From Chaenocephalus aceratus (lineage: Eukaryota; Chordata; Actinopteri; Perciformes; Channichthyidae): a stretch of 64,000 bases of DNA. A program made the position numbers and the translations under genes. Shown here one piece after another: positions 35,201 to 50,200 of the stretch. How positions within the stretch are numbered: position 1 is the first letter of the stretch; each line of letters starts with the position of its first letter. Below the pieces are notes generated by a model. It saw only the letters and a list, made by a program, of their open reading frames with translations, ran no database searches and had not been told where the DNA came from. The stretch spans positions 30,245,054 through 30,309,053 of the forward strand of contig CM043788.1 of the NCBI GenBank assembly GCA_023974075.1, written 5' to 3'.

Positions 35201-38200
35201 GTAATTGTTCAAGGTTTATGGCTGAAAAGCATTCTAGTTTACTATATAGTGTAATATTAGAACTTACGTTACCGGGAGCTGTTGATAAGACTATACTGGT
35301 CAAAGGCAAGAGATCATTAATTTTCATTCTAAGAGTAACAATTTTATCATTAAAAAAGCACATAAAATCATTACTACTGAGTGCTATGGGAATAGAAGGC
35401 TCAATTGAGCTGTGGCTCTCTGTCAGCCTGGCTACAGTGCTGAAAAGAAATCTTGCATTATTCTTATTCTCATCTATTAATGAAGAGTAGTAGGCTGCTC
35501 TCGCTTTACGCAGTGCTTTCTTATATTCATTGAGAGTAATATGCCAAATTAAACGAGATTCTTCAAGTTTAGTGGAACGCCATATCCTTTCAAGTTGTCT
35601 GTACTGGCGCCTAGTCTCAGCAAAGACCCTGTCGGGCCCTGGATGGAGCAAGCGCTCGTCCATGTCCTTAATGAGGAGTTTTGTGACTACATGACTGGGA
35701 TCGAGAACAATGGGGTGAATTTCCATATCACAGGAAGTCTCCAGGTGGCGAAATCTTCCACCGACGCGGATCAGACCCATTGCAGGATCAATCTCCGGGA
35801 AAAGCATACTGAGCTTACTGCCAGGTTTTACTGGTTTTCCAACCTTAAGACACTCAATCTCCTCTTGGAAGCATTCTGCTTGGCTGCGCTGCAACAGGAG
35901 GCTTTCAGCGTCACGCAGGTCAGACTGAGGCAAGGAAAGGTCAGTTGCCGCCCCGTGAAGTAACTGCTTGGTGGCCTCGACCAAGTCTGTCCATGTGTCA
36001 AACTGTGTGACATCTGGTGTTGGAGGTACTGAACTGGTTCGTGTTAGGCCGCAGAAGGTAGCTCGTTTGTGCTCGTCAGTATATTCGGGCTCTGTGGGGG
36101 CAGGAAGCGACGGCCATTGGTCAGACAGGCCACGTAGGAATATTGGACCTTGAATCCACCGATTTGGTGCCGCCAGCTCAGCTACTGTCTTGCCACGGGT
36201 GAGGTCATCGGCTGGATTATTGGCTGTGTCAACATACCACCAGGTGTGCTCGGCTGTCAATTCCTGGATCTCAGATACCCTGGTTCCCACGAAGACTTTG
36301 AACCTACATGACTCTGACGTCAGCCAAGTCAGGACTGTGGTGGAATCAGTCCAAAGATAGGTCTGGGTGATGTTTAAGGTGAGCTCTCGATGGAGGAGAG
36401 AGGATAGCTGAGCTCCTGTCAACGCTGCACAGAGTTCCAACCTTGGCATCGACTGCTGGCGCTTCGGGGCTACCCTTGCCATGACAAATGACACATGGAC
36501 TTTGTCACCAACCTTCATTGCGAGGTAAGCTACAGAACCATATGCCTGTTCGGAGGCGTCACAGAAGACGTGCAGAGTGTAGTCGGTGGCTTCAGTTGCA
36601 GCCTCCAGTGGTGTGTAGGTTCGTGGCTGGGTGATGTCCGCCAGCCTGGGGAGTTCCCCCTCCCAGCTGGACTAAGCCTGAACAATATCAAGAGGAAGGT
36701 TTGGGTCGTCCCAGCTCCTCTTCTTTACCCACAACTTCTGAACAAGCACTTTGGCCCTCGTAGTGTAAGGAATAATGGCTCCGAGAGGGTCATATTGCCG
36801 GGCAAGCACCTTATATATGTGGCACATAGTGGGAGTCGCGCTCTCCATTGGCCTTGACCGGTAACCAAGTCGATCAGTCGGATAGTGCCACATCAAGCCC
36901 AAAGCTGGCTCTTGAGTGTCAGCGCTCTTCTCTGCTAGCCATAGCTCTGTACTCTCTGACCTGGCAGTGGGTGGTAGATGGGAGACGACAGCAGTGATAT
37001 TGCTTGCCCACTGCCGTATCTCAAAACCCCCTAAGGCTAGACATTGACGCATCTTGTCCACAAGGAGCTTGGCAGACTCAGGTGTTGAAAGGCTCTGAAG
37101 ACAATTGTCCACGTAGAACGACTGCTCCACTGACTGCAGTACGTCCTCATTTCCCTTTGCATGGTCTTTGACATGGTCTTTGACATGCTTTTTCAGCGCA
37201 AACGTTGCGCAGCAGGGGCTGCTTGTTGTGCCGAACGGCAAAACCTGCCATTGGTACACGTCAGGTTTCTCCTCCCTTTGCAGGTTTCTCCAGACAAACC
37301 TCAGCAGTGGCCGGTCCTCAGGCAGGAGACAAACCTGATGGAACATTGCTCGTATGTCCCCACTGATGGCGACAGCATACTGCCGGAACCGCAGGAGTAC
37401 GCCGAGAAGGGATGGTCCAAGTGTTGGACCAGGAAGGAGTCGAAGACTAGACAATCCTTGCCATTGTGATGGACGAGGTGATGGGGAATGAACCAGGATT
37501 CGTGGGACTCATCCACTTCTTCTGTAGAAAGCTTAGTCACGACTTCCGGTTATGGCGCGGTGTTGATCAGACGTAGTTCAGTCGTCGCTCTGCCCTAATA
37601 TTGTAAATTAACTATTTTGAACACGGGAGGTAAAAGGAAAACGCATTTTACACAATCATAACGGTGTTACTAATGCCTCCACGCAAGAAAACAACTAAAA
37701 AGGGCAACGTTTTGGAAACTTTATCCGAAGAAGATTGGCCACCGCTGTCTCAACCTGGCCTTACTCCCGGCATGGAACACGAGGCGGGAGAAGAGCTGTC
37801 GCAGGATAAATCCTCAGGTGAAATTCTGAGTGCAATCAACAATTTAAAGAAAGACCTGAAGGAAGACTTTGCATCAAAATGTAATACGGTGATACACTCA
37901 ATACAATCTATCGAAGGCGAACTAAAACAATACTCTGGCCGATTAACGGAGGCTGAGGAGCGGCTTGGAGCGGTGGAAGACGATACCTCAGCGCTGAATA
38001 AAACAACGAAACATCTGAGACAACAGGTGGAAAGCTTGGAGGCGAAAATGGAAGATCTGGAAAATCGTAGCCGCAGATCTAATGTGCGACTGATAGGCTT
38101 TCCCGAAAACGCTGAAGGGAAGGATGCATGCACCTTTCTGGAAAAATGGATCCCTGAAATTCTGGGTGCCGGTTCCAGAGTTCCATCTGGCAGACCGAAG

Positions 38201-41200
38201 CCAAACGCACCGCCTCGAGCACTTCTGATTAAGTTCTTAAACTACAAGGACAAAACCAAAGTGATGTCGGCTGCATATGAAAAGGGTAAAATCCACTTTG
38301 ACAAACATCATATCATGTTTTTCCATGACGTCGCTAAGGAGACGGATAAAAAGCGCAGGGCCTACGATGGAGTTAAAACGAGGTGCAGAGACATGGGTCT
38401 ACGGTATGGAATACAATATCCATCCTCTTTCCGAGTGACACATGACGGCAACTCTCACCTCTTCACCTCTCCTACGGATGTACACACGTTCCTGGAAAAG
38501 ATCAAGGAGAGGCCCAGAGATTGAACAGTTCCGTGAAAGCACCTGGTGAGATTACCATAAAGAATGGCCTGCAGTATATTACTTGTTACTGTTAAAGGAC
38601 TAAATCTACTATATACACTGTCAAAGTAAAGGTTTGTCTTTGCAGTATTTAGCAGTAATAATATGTATGTAGGCTATACACTGGTATATAGCTGTTGAAG
38701 AAGTGCGTTTTCTGTTATTGATACTGTTAAGAATTGAATAAGTGCTGTCCTTGAACGGTTAAATCTAAGTTATGCCTTTACACTCCCAAATTCACATTTT
38801 ATATAATTTTCATTAGATATAAAACAAATTCATAATCCACATTTTAGATCCTATAACAAGGGCAGCTAAACTCAGTGTTTACTTATGAATACATTTTATT
38901 TTAAGAGCTTTAAACTTGCTGCCTAGTGAATGAAAACATCGACAAAAAGTGAAATATTTTATAGAAGTGTTTTTTTTTTTTTTCATTCCCGTTGTTAACA
39001 TTTCTATAATTTGTATGGAAGTTAGGGCGGAGCGACACTTTAGGGACTTGTTTGTGGACATTTATTCTGTTCCTCAGTTTTGTGGACCAGATAGCTCCAT
39101 GATTAGAGTCTTTAGGAGGGAAAGGGATGCTCATCGTTTGAGCAAAGGGAGGGGTGAGGTTCGTTTGGGGAATTTCACATGTTTTGTTTTATTTGTTTTA
39201 TGTCATGGTGTGTTTATTTTCTGTTCATATTGCGGTCAGCAAATGGGGTCATGTTAAGCAGTCTGATAGGCAGTTTTATTTCAGTCAGGTGTTTATGGAA
39301 TTTTGTTATTTTCTGTTTCTTCTAAATACTGTTGTATTTTTGTTTAGATAACAGAATATGACTTCCAATACAGAATTTAAGATAACTTCATGGAATGTAC
39401 GTGGGCTCAATAATTTATCGAAACTCAAGCAGGTGTTAAATAGAGCTAAGAGATTGAATTCCAAAATACTGCTTTTACAGGAATCGCATTTGCCACTATG
39501 TGATATTCATAAGATCCAGAAAAGATGGAATGGTCAGGTCATCGCGGCCTCCTATTCTTCCCATGCTAGAGGGGTGTTAACTCTTATTCATAAATCCATT
39601 CCTTTTAACATAATTAGGACTATCTCCGACCCAAGAGGCAGATATTCCATCATTCACGGCACCCTTCTTACAGAAACCTTGAATATTGTCAATATATACG
39701 GCCCTAATGAGGATGTTCCCTTATTCTTCAAAAACATTTTTCTAACTTTATCCTCCCTCCCAGGCCATTATATCATAGGGGGAGACTTCAATTGTGCACT
39801 AGAGCCCAGTATAGACAGATCAAGGGGGACAGACCTGTCTCACACCCAAACAAGGAAAACCCTTAAACAACTGATCCAGGATTTTAATTTGTGTGAAGTC
39901 TGGAGGTCATTTAAACCAGCTTCCAGAGAATATTCTTGTTTTTCCGCCACTCACCAAACACACTCACGTATAGACTATTTCCTGGTTTCTATGGGTCTTA
40001 TGTCAAGGATTACAAAATGTTGGTATGACAGTAGGGTCCTCTCTGACCATTCACCAATTTCATTATTGTTTAATAACTCTGATCTTGTTATGAATCCACC
40101 TAGGTGGCGTTTTCAATCCAGATGGCTACAGGATAGAACATTTGTTGAATTTGTAGGAATACATATTGACCTCTATTTTAGCATGAATACTAACGAAACC
40201 TCTCCAACTGTACGCTGGGAAGCGTTTAAGGCATACATTAGGGGCATGATTATTAGCTATTCTAGCTCGCAGAACAAAGCCTTTAAATCCAAATTAAATT
40301 CACTGGAGGGTTGTATTAAAGATTTGGAGGATAGGATTGTTACCCAAGATTCCCCAGAACTGCAAGCTAAACTTTTGGTCCTAAGGACTCAATATAGTGA
40401 ATTATCAAGTAACCAGACAGCTGCTAGCTTACTAAGATTAAAACAAAGCTACTACGATCAGGGAGAAAAGGCGGGCAAAATATTGGCTTGGCGTATTAAA
40501 AAATTGCAATCTGAAAGGGCTATCAACAGCATTAAAACAAATGGTAAATTAACAAATGACCCTGCAGAAATAAATAGGGCTTTTAAAATGTTTTATGAAA
40601 AACTGTATACATCCGAACATGAAGATTCAGGCCAACAGGAACATTTTCTAAGTTCATTAGTTTTCCCCACTATTTCAACTGATTCAAAAGGAAAACTAGA
40701 CCATATCATAGGAACTGACGAGCTTCAGAAGCCATAACCAGCATGACGGGGGGAAAGGCGGCTGGTCCAGATGGTCTTCCTATAGAAATCTATAAACGAT
40801 TTAAAGATAAGCTACTACAGCCTCTTTTGGATATGCTGTTGGAGTCATACGAAAAGGAGGACCTACCACCATCTCTTAGAGGGGCACTAATCACTCTGAT
40901 GCTAAAACCAGGAAAGGACCCCACTGACTGTGCATCGTACAGACCAATCTCACTGCTTAATACAGATAGCAACATTTTATGCAAGACGTTGTCGAGACGC
41001 CTAAACAAACTACTGCCTTCCATGATTAAAGATGATCAAAATGGTTTTATTCAGGGAAGGCAAGCTTTTCATAATGTTAGAAGGGTACTAAATATTCTTT
41101 ATGAAAAAAGAGGGTCACCTAACATGGCACTGCTGTCCTTAGACGCAGAGAAGGCCTTCGACCGAATAGAGTGGAAGTATTTATTTGAAGTGTTGGAGAG

Positions 41201-44200
41201 GTTTGGAATAGGCGAAGGCTTTCTCAAATGGATCGGGACGATATATAAGAACCCAACAGCTGAAGTGGTGACAAATAATAGTACTTCTACATCCTTCTCA
41301 TTGTACAGATCTACACGTCAGGGCTGCCCCCCCTCCCCATTGCTGTTTGTGTTAGCAATGGAGCCATTTGCCATGGCTATTAGAGACTCTCCATCTATAT
41401 CTGGGATCTCAGTGGGTGACTTGGACCATCGAATATCACTTTATGCGGACGATGTTGTTCTTTTTTTATCAAATCTTGAGTATTCTATACCATCTCTGTT
41501 AGAACTAATTACGACCTTTGGGGAATTCTCAGGCTACAAAATAAATATGCATAAATCTTCAATACTTTATCTAAATGAACAAGAGAGGCAGCAACCTAGA
41601 ATACAAACTCCCTTTTTAGCTCATAGAGAAGGATTCACCTAATTAGGAATAAAAATCACACCTGAAATGAATGATCTGGTTCCAGCCAACTATAACCCTG
41701 TTGTAGACTCTGTGGTAGAATCGCTTAACAGATGGACCTTAATGCCAATCTCTTTAATCGGTCGTGTTAACATCTTAAAAATGAATACATTACCGAAATT
41801 GCTCTATTTGTTTCAATCAATCCCCTTACCCCCACCTGAGTCATTTTTTCAAAAATTTAAGAAAATATTTACCAACTTTATCTGGAATAATAGACGCTCT
41901 AGGCTCCGTTTTACCCTACTTTACTTGCCTTATGACAGAGGGGGTCTAAAACTGCCCAACCTACGCTGGTACTATTGGGCAGCACAACTGAGAGCAGCCA
42001 TGTGCTACTTCTCCCCAAAGGAAGCTCCAGCGTGGGTCAAGATTGAAGCATGCTCAGCTCAGGGGTTATCGCTTAGTAGCTATCTTTATTCTTCTGAGCC
42101 AAAGAAGCTAGGGAAAAACACAAAAAAAACCTTTCTAAGAAATACCATACACATCTGGCATGAGGTCCAAAGATATATAGGGGACACCCCCCCACTGTCA
42201 GGTTTCACCCCCATATGGGGCAATAGTCAATTTATACCTGGTAGAGAAGATGCTGGTTTTAAGACTTGGGCGAACAAGGGATTAAGCAGGATTACCGATT
42301 TGTACAATGATGGAAAATTAATGTCATTTACTGAAATACAAGAAAAGTATGATATTCCTTCTAAGCACTTCTTTAAGTTTTTACAAATAAGACATTTTAT
42401 CTCTGCATCTCAAAACCGCTCACTTACTCAGCCACCTCTCTCAATGCTGGAAGACATTACAGTTAAACACGTGGTTGGTAGAGGCCAGCTATCGCTGCTC
42501 TATAAAATCTTTGTAGACAAGTCACCTGAATCTTCAGAAGATAAACTTAAAAGCTGGAGGCTTGATTTACAAGAGGAAGTCTCTGAAAAAGAATGGTCTG
42601 AAGTGTGCCTGAAGGCTCAAACACAAACAATCAACACACGGCTTAAGTTGATACAATACAAGAACATATAAGAACATATATAACGCCATCAAAACTACAT
42701 CACTTTAATCCCAATACCCCAGACACCTGCTTTAAATGTAACGATGCTAAAGGATCACTCTTTCACTGTTTGTGGGAATGTAATGTGGTCAACAGTTTTT
42801 GGAAGGAGGTTCTTAACATAATTAACCAGATAACAAAACTGAAAATCCCTTGTCAGCCAAAGTTGTGCATCCTGGGTATTTATCCAAAAGACTTTGTTTC
42901 TAAGAAGAGTGAGCGTGCACTTATAGACTTGTGCCTTTTACAAGCTAAGAGGGCAATAGCTATAGAATGGAAAAATGTGAACAAACCTAGTATGAATAAA
43001 TATTTTAAGGATCTGTCAGCATGTGTCGCTTTAGAAAAACTAACATACATTACTAAAGGAAAGCTGGCAATTTTCGAAGATATCTGGGGGAGCTTCATGG
43101 ACTTTCTTACAAATAATGTTTGTTATGATTAATAACACCAAAGACCGGGGCGGGAAAGAGGGCAACGGGAATACGATTCTACAGTATAGTAGCCCACGTC
43201 ATATTCTTTCAGATTTTTGTTCTGTATCATCTGTATACTGACCTGTGTTTATTTACATGCCTATTCATTTGATTTTATACTGTATCTGCCACCTAGACTG
43301 ACCATGTATGTGTAATGTTCGTCATTTTATTTTATGTATGTGTAATGTCCATATTTGAAAACTTCAATACAAATATTGTTAAAAAAGAAAAAAAAAAAAA
43401 GAAAGCTTAGTCACACACCCTCCATCGATGAGCTTTTGTATCTCTGCTTTGTGAACTTTGGCCTTAGCTGGATCTTTAATGAGTTTGCGCTCGGTGCTGC
43501 GAAGCATTGGCATAATTGCTTCAGGAGTGGCCATTAAGGGTGGAGCGTCCTTGACGCAGGGAAGAGGTGTAGCATACCTTAGTGTGTCGCCCACCTTCAC
43601 CCTCTCAGTGCGGGTTTCCAGGATACTCACGGCTTCCTGGTCCAATCGGGACCGTACTACTAGCCTTTCACTCTTGAACGGGAGTACATCAAGCTGCCAG
43701 AGATGTTCAACATGTTGGTAGAGGTCATCTGCTGCTGGCTTGACAGATGTGAATAGCATGAAGTCATCTGAGATGTTAGCCCATCTGGACCCTGAAGTGC
43801 CCAGCCGAGTGCTGTATTTATGGCTGTGGGTCCACCTTTGGGGCCGACCCTGACTGGCTCCGTTGCTGTGATCAAGTAGGTGCAATCCGAGCCAATTATC
43901 AGTAACGGCTGAACTTTACTAAAGTTCTTCAGTGGAAGCCCCTTCAGGTGGCGATAACGCTTCTGGAGTGTGGCTATCTGACGCGCTGTAAAGGCACTCG
44001 TAATGAGATGCTGCTTAAGAGGCTGTGTCAGAGAGGCCACATGGAAGTCAACAGACTCACCAGTGAGGCTGGCCACATCTTGGCGGATGGTCTGCAGAAA
44101 GAGAGACTCAGCTTCCCCTTTGAGTCCCAGGTGTTGAACTGCAGCTGGCAGTATCATAGTTCGTTCAGCCCCATCGTCCAGGATCGCGTAGGTGTCAAGG

Positions 44201-47200
44201 GACTTGTGCCCATGGCTGATGATGACTGGCACCACCTTGAGGTAGACCTTCCCTTGTACGGATGTGCAGTTTTCCCTTCTTCTGCTTCTCTTTTTGTTTC
44301 ATGTTTGTTTATATCTGTCTGTCTTCCTGGCTGGGCGTGGCTGACCTACTGTCAGTTCCCGTCAATTCACCTCCGCAGCTGCTACTCATCTTCCTGATTA
44401 TCTACTCACCCACACCTGCTTAAATACCCGGCTTCCTCATCCAGTATTCACCAGTTCGTCGTGAAAGATACACTGAATCCGTCAACTACTCTGCCTGCCA
44501 CGTCCAGCCAACACCACCTCGTCAGCGAACCTCGGATTATTATCACTACCAGCTCCAGCCTGCTCACTCTATTGAACTCTGATTCCCCGGCTCATCTCAC
44601 CCGTGTTCCGCTGCAAATCTCCGAACCCCGGCTCCAGCCTGCTCTCTCCGACATCCTCCGGATCATCAACTACGGACCTCCACTCTCCCCCCCCCTAGTA
44701 ATTCCTAGATCCGGATTAGTAATTCCCCAGCAGTATGGTGTGAGTTTTGAATTGGAAATAAATCATTTTACTTCCATACTCACGTCTCCTCTCTTCCGTG
44801 CTTGTATTGAGGGTTCAGCCTGTAAGCGCTCTTTGAGCTTAACATCCCTCCTTGCTTGGAGTTGGAGAGCACAGCACGATTCTTTGGCGTGATGAGGTAG
44901 ACGCGTGGACTTGGCTTAGTAACACAATGAAGAACTCTGAGGTGTATTTCCTGGCACTCACTGCATGCTTTCTTTAAGTTACAAGCTTCTTGCCGGTGGT
45001 TGTTGCGACCGCAGTTACGACAACGTTTGCCGTCTACTATCCATTTTTCAACCTTCTCCTGAGAGCACTGGATGATGTTTGAACACTGTGACAGGTAATG
45101 CTCATCACTCTTACAGAAGAGACACATCCTCTTGAATTTCTGCTGCTTAGCGTCTGGCCGAGTCGTCTCTGAAGGATGACGGTTTTCAGCTTCAGACTTG
45201 TCAGAGCCATGGTAAACTGAGACCTGATGGTTGCGAGGCCTTGGTGCAGGAAATTGATTGTCTCTTTTAGGGGGATGTATACCTTCACTCCGATGGCGTT
45301 GTGCCATCCTTTCAGATAGTCGTTGAGCTTCGGCGTTCCCCCTTAGCCAGTTGGAGAGGTCGCGGAGGTTGTACGGGTTTAGGCTGTTTGTGTTAAGGCG
45401 ACCTTGAACCTGTAGATGCTCCACAAAGCCGTCCCTTGAATGGTTAGGGAGCTTGCTAAGGAGCCGATCGACATGGCCAGTCGACATCACTTCTATCCCG
45501 TTGGGTCCCTCCAGCGACGTCAGCATACCTACTAATAGGTCAACGCTTAGCACGAAGCTCTGGAATGCTTTGGTATCTCCAGCTTTGAGGTCAGGAGAGT
45601 TCAGGAGAGTTCAGGAGAGTTCAGGAGAGTTCAGGAGAGTTCAGTATAGTTGCGATCTCGCTTTGTACGAGCTGGTGTGGCTGTCCATATTGCCGCAGTA
45701 AGGCCTGCATGGCGGCCGTGTAAGGCTGGGCGTAATGCCTGCAGGACTGGGCTATTAACTGGGCCTCATCCAGAACTAGTTGTTCCATGAGAACACGGTA
45801 CTTGTAATGCTCAGACAGTTCAGTGTGGTCACTGAGTAAGTGGTCCAGCACCATCTTTAGGTCAGTAAATTCTCTCTCGCTGTCACGCACCAATTTAGGC
45901 AGTTTAGTATGGGACTGGCTGTCTAGGAGGCAGGGGAGCACTTGACCCGTACAGTGACTGCTGTGGTTGAACGGAATACTGGACTGGCAGGGCTGGTACA
46001 GGCTGCTGCATTAATGGACATGGGGTGGAAGGCACTAGTTGATACGCAGGCTGAGCCGAAGGGCCAGGCTGCAGTTGGTACGCCAATTTTAGATGACCCT
46101 GCTGGTACTGCGGCGGCTGGTACTGCGGCGGCTGGTACTGCGGCGGCTGGTACTGCGGCGGCTGGTACTGCGGCGGCTGGTACTGCGGCGGCTGGTACTG
46201 CGGCTGCTGGTACTGCGGCTGCTGGTACTGCGGCTGCTGGTACTGCGGCTCTTGGTACGCATACTGTGCCGGAAGGACAGGCAGAGACTGATACGCTGTC
46301 TGCTGGGGGACATCAGACTGTGTATAAGGTGAAGGCGCTACAGACCAGTTGTGTGGCACGTAGGAAGATTGCTGAGGCATAACCACTGGATGTAGGGCCA
46401 CTGGCTATTGTGTAGCTGGTAGCTGATGAGCCGGGTACAGCGCTGGTGCGTACTGTGGTTGATATGGTGGTTGGACAGATGCAGCCGGAACATATTGGTT
46501 TGCTGCGGATGTCGTCGTCATAAACTGATATGGGATTTGTGTTGGCGCCTGCATGCTTCCATACATGGTTGCCACAGGAGGAGGTACAGGCTGGTATGGC
46601 TGGTGAGCAGGCTGGTGCCCTGTAGTTGTCAGCAGTTGTTGGCCAACATGACCGGCTGCCTGCATCCCTTGGACGATAGGTGACGACATGACCGTGCTTC
46701 TAGCCAGAAGTGCTGTTGTCTTAGAAACAGCTCCCAACAACCGTGCAGATGTGACCGTTGGTGGTAAGAGATTGAGTCAATATACTTCTCTCCTGATTCT
46801 GACTCGGCATGAAGGCTGGGAAGGCTTGAGACTGGAATGTCGCTGTAGTCGTGCACAGCAATGTTGTCGTTGGCAGCTTATCCTGATGATTGGTGGATAA
46901 CGGCTGCTGCTGTAAAGTGCGGTTATCTGCTTGTGAGTCCAACCAGTGTGAGTGGGTTGGAGGTGGATGTGACGAGAGGGGGCAAGATCCGTTCTCACTG
47001 AGGCTGTATTCTGACGATTGGTGACTGTAGCAGCTCTGCTCTGAGGAAGATGGCAGTCGAGGCCTCACACACATATTCTGCAGGTCAGGCATGCTGCTAG
47101 CATAAGGTGCCATGTCCCACAAATGTGCCTTATTTGCTGCTCCTGGCAAGGAGTAAGAGGGAGGGCGTCCAATTGCAGTGTGTAGCTGGTCACTCTCAGC

Positions 47201-50200
47201 TGCTAACCCGGTTTGCAGGCTAAGTTACCGCAGCTGACGCGCACTGTCATATTGGAGGGGGGTAGGATTAGGCAAGAGAGACTGTGGTAAGCTGACCTTA
47301 TAGCCTTGCAGGTGTGTTGGAAGCTGTCGCTGTCTTCCTCCATGAGCTCCAATCGTAGCTGTTGCTGTTCCCTGTACATCCATGGCGCTGTCGTGGGTGA
47401 AGCTATCCGGCTCGAAGGACCAATATTGGGGAATCTTATGTTGTGCGATGTTTGCGCCAGAGCCGCTTCATCCAGAAACAGCACTCTGTTTAGAGAGTTC
47501 ACACGGAGACAAGGAATACAGTCTTTGGACTTTAATTAGCTTGAATGCTTCTTAAAACAGCTATAGCAGTATTGAATCATGAATGCATGTAGAATGATTG
47601 CATCATTTTCTTCACTCACGCACATGGTAAATAAACCGCTCGAGGACCCGCAGCTGCCCACTCCAGCTGTCCCCAAATGTGCCCGACCAAAAAACACAAA
47701 CGAAACAACGCAGACTAAAGAAAACAAGGCAAGGCAAGGCAAGGCAAGTTTATTTATAGAGCACTTTTCAACGCAAGGCAATTCAAAGTGCTTTACACAA
47801 AACAAAAAAAAACAAAAACAAATGAAAGACATTAAGCATTAAAAATTAATTAAAAAGAATTAATCAAATAAATATTAAGAAAAAAATACATGGATAAAAG
47901 TTACAGTGCAGTCTAAAATATAAATAGTTCAATTAAACATTACAAGAAAAAGTACATGGATAAAAGTTACAGTGCAGTTTAAGATATGAATAGTTCAAAT
48001 AAAAGCAGCGACAAAAAGAAAAGTCTTCAGCCTGGATTTAAAAGTAGTCAGAGTTGCAGCGGACCTGCAGGTTTCTGGGAGTTTGTTCCAGATATTTGGA
48101 GCATAATAACTGAACGCTGCTTTACCATGTTTAGTTCTGACTCTGGGGACAGAAAGCTGACCAGTCCCTGAAGACCTGAGAGATCTGGATGGTTCATAGT
48201 TTAGCAGGAGGTCAGAAATGTATTTTGGGCCTAAACCATTCAGTGCTTTATAAACCAGCAGCAGTATTTTGAAATCTATTCTTTGACACACAGGAAGCCA
48301 GTGTAAAGACTTCAGAACAGGAGTGATGTGATCCACTTTCTTAGTGTTAGTGAGGACTCGAGCAGCGGCGTTCTGAATCAGCTGCAGCTTTCTAATAGAT
48401 TTTTTAGTGAGACCTGTGAAGACACCATTGCAGTAGTCGAGTCTACTGAAGATAAAGGCATGGACAAGTTTTTCCAAATCCTTCTGTGACATTAGTCTTT
48501 TAATCCTAGATATGTTCTTAAGGTGATAGTAGGCTGATTTAGTAACTGTTTTAATGTGACTGTTGAAACTCAGGTCAGAGTCCATGACTACACCTAGATT
48601 TCTGGCTTTATCTGTTGGTTTGAACATTGCACACTGAAGCTCAGCGCTAACTTTTAAACGTTCTGCCTTGGCTCCAAAAACCATTACCTCAGTTTTATCT
48701 TTGTTTAATTGGAGAAAGTTCTGACACATCCAGTCATTGATTTGTTCAATGCACTTACTCAGTGTTTGAATTGGAGCATAGTCTCCTGGTGAAATTGTTA
48801 CGTAAATGTGTGTGTCATCTGCATAGCTATGGTAACTTATTTTGTTGTTCTTCATTATCTGAGCCAGTGGTAGCATGTAGATGTTAAAGAGAAGAGGCCC
48901 CAAGATGGAGCCTTGAGGAACCCCACATGTCATATTTTTCAACTCAGATGTGTATTTACCTATAGAAACAAAGTTGTTTCTGTCGTTTAGGTAGGATTTA
49001 AACCAATTTAGAACTGTTTCCGAAAGTCCCACCCAGTTTTCCAGTCGGTCCAGTAATATGCTGTGGTCAACAGTGTCAAACGCAGCACTGAGATCTAATA
49101 ATACTAACACTGAAGTTCTGCCACTGTCTGTGTTTAAGTGGATGTCGTTAAAGACCTTTACAAGAGCAGTCTCAGTGCTGTGGTTTGGACGAAAGCCTGA
49201 CTGGAACACATCGAAACAACCATTTAAATGCAAGAAATTACTCAACTGTTGAAAAACAACTTTTTCAATGATCTTACCTAGAAATGGCAGGTTTGATATG
49301 GGCCTGTAATTGTTCATTACTGAAGCATCTAGATTATTCTTTTTTAAGAGCGGTTTAATGACTGCAGTTTTCAGGGCCTGTGGAAAAATACCTGAGTGAA
49401 GAGATTTGTTTACTATATGAAGTAGTTCTGAGGCCATGCAAGGCAAAACATCTTTGAAAAATCCTGTTGGAATAATATCAAGGCAGCAGGAGGAGGATTT
49501 CAGAAGTTGTATAATGTCCTCCAGGTTTTTATCATTAATCTGATGGAATTGTGTCATGATGTCTGAATTGATGTTAAGTGGACACAGAGACAACACATTT
49601 GCTGTTCCTGATGCAGAGGCACTCACTGCTTGTCTGATTTTCTGAATTTTGTCAGTGAAAAAGGAGGCAAAATCATTGCACGCCCTGGTGGATAGAAATT
49701 CAGAGGCTACTGACACTGGGGGGTTAGTTAGTTTGTCAACGGTAGCAAACAAGGCACGTGCGTTGTTTTTGTTTTTGGTAATGATGTCAGAGAAGAATGA
49801 TTGTCGTGCGTTTTTCAATTCCAAATTATAAAGGCCAAGTCTCTCTTTATAGATTTCAAAGTGAACCTGGAGATTTGTTTTTCGCCACCTGCGTTCAGCT
49901 TTTCGACATTCTCTTTTTTCTGTTTTAACGGTCATGGCCTTTCTCCATGGAGATATTTTCTTCCCAGTCACTTCCTTTACCTTAATTGGAGCAATGGCAT
50001 CTATAACATTTTTAATTTTTGAATTAAAATGATCTACTAGCTCATTTACTGAGATGTTAGCAGGGGCAAGTGTGGAAGAAAAATTCTGAGTAAACATTTC
50101 CCTAGTATTTTCAGTTAAACATCGCTTTGTGGTTACCTCTTTTTGAACACTTGTGTGAACAGAAATAGAGCTCTCAAAGAAAACACAGGAATGGTCAGAC

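Larger units (their letters stand above)
37541..43399 (+). mobile_element. Full-length L1-type LINE inside the BEL RT
   Basis: About 5.86 kb from GACTTCCGG to a poly(A) tract at about 43380-43400. It is flanked by a 15-bp target duplication AGAAAGCTTAGTCAC (37526-37540 and 43400-43414). It has a 5' UTR, ORF1, an inter-ORF spacer of about 830 nt and ORF2. It runs antisense to the BEL host. Long perfect duplications and a preserved ORF1 suggest a recent insertion; ORF2 carries a few lesions. Confidence 0.9.
44850..47383 (-). pseudogene. BEL/Pao gag with zinc knuckles and tandem repeats
   Basis: It starts near 47383 ([11 protein letters not shown]) just after the primer-site region. In-frame stops occur near 47225 and at 46405-46407, and a frameshift lies near 45930. 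The order is a Ser/Gln-rich N-terminus, a PQYQ(P/Q) repeat block, a DUF1759-like gag core ([19 protein letters not shown]), then two CCHC-type knuckles [14 protein letters not shown] and [14 protein letters not shown] and a third CxxC. It would package element RNA. It is inactive here. Confidence 0.75.

Noticed and set aside
45942..46382. 146-codon + strand ORF with GTAAA repeats
   Set aside because: Antisense reading of the 15-bp gag minisatellite.
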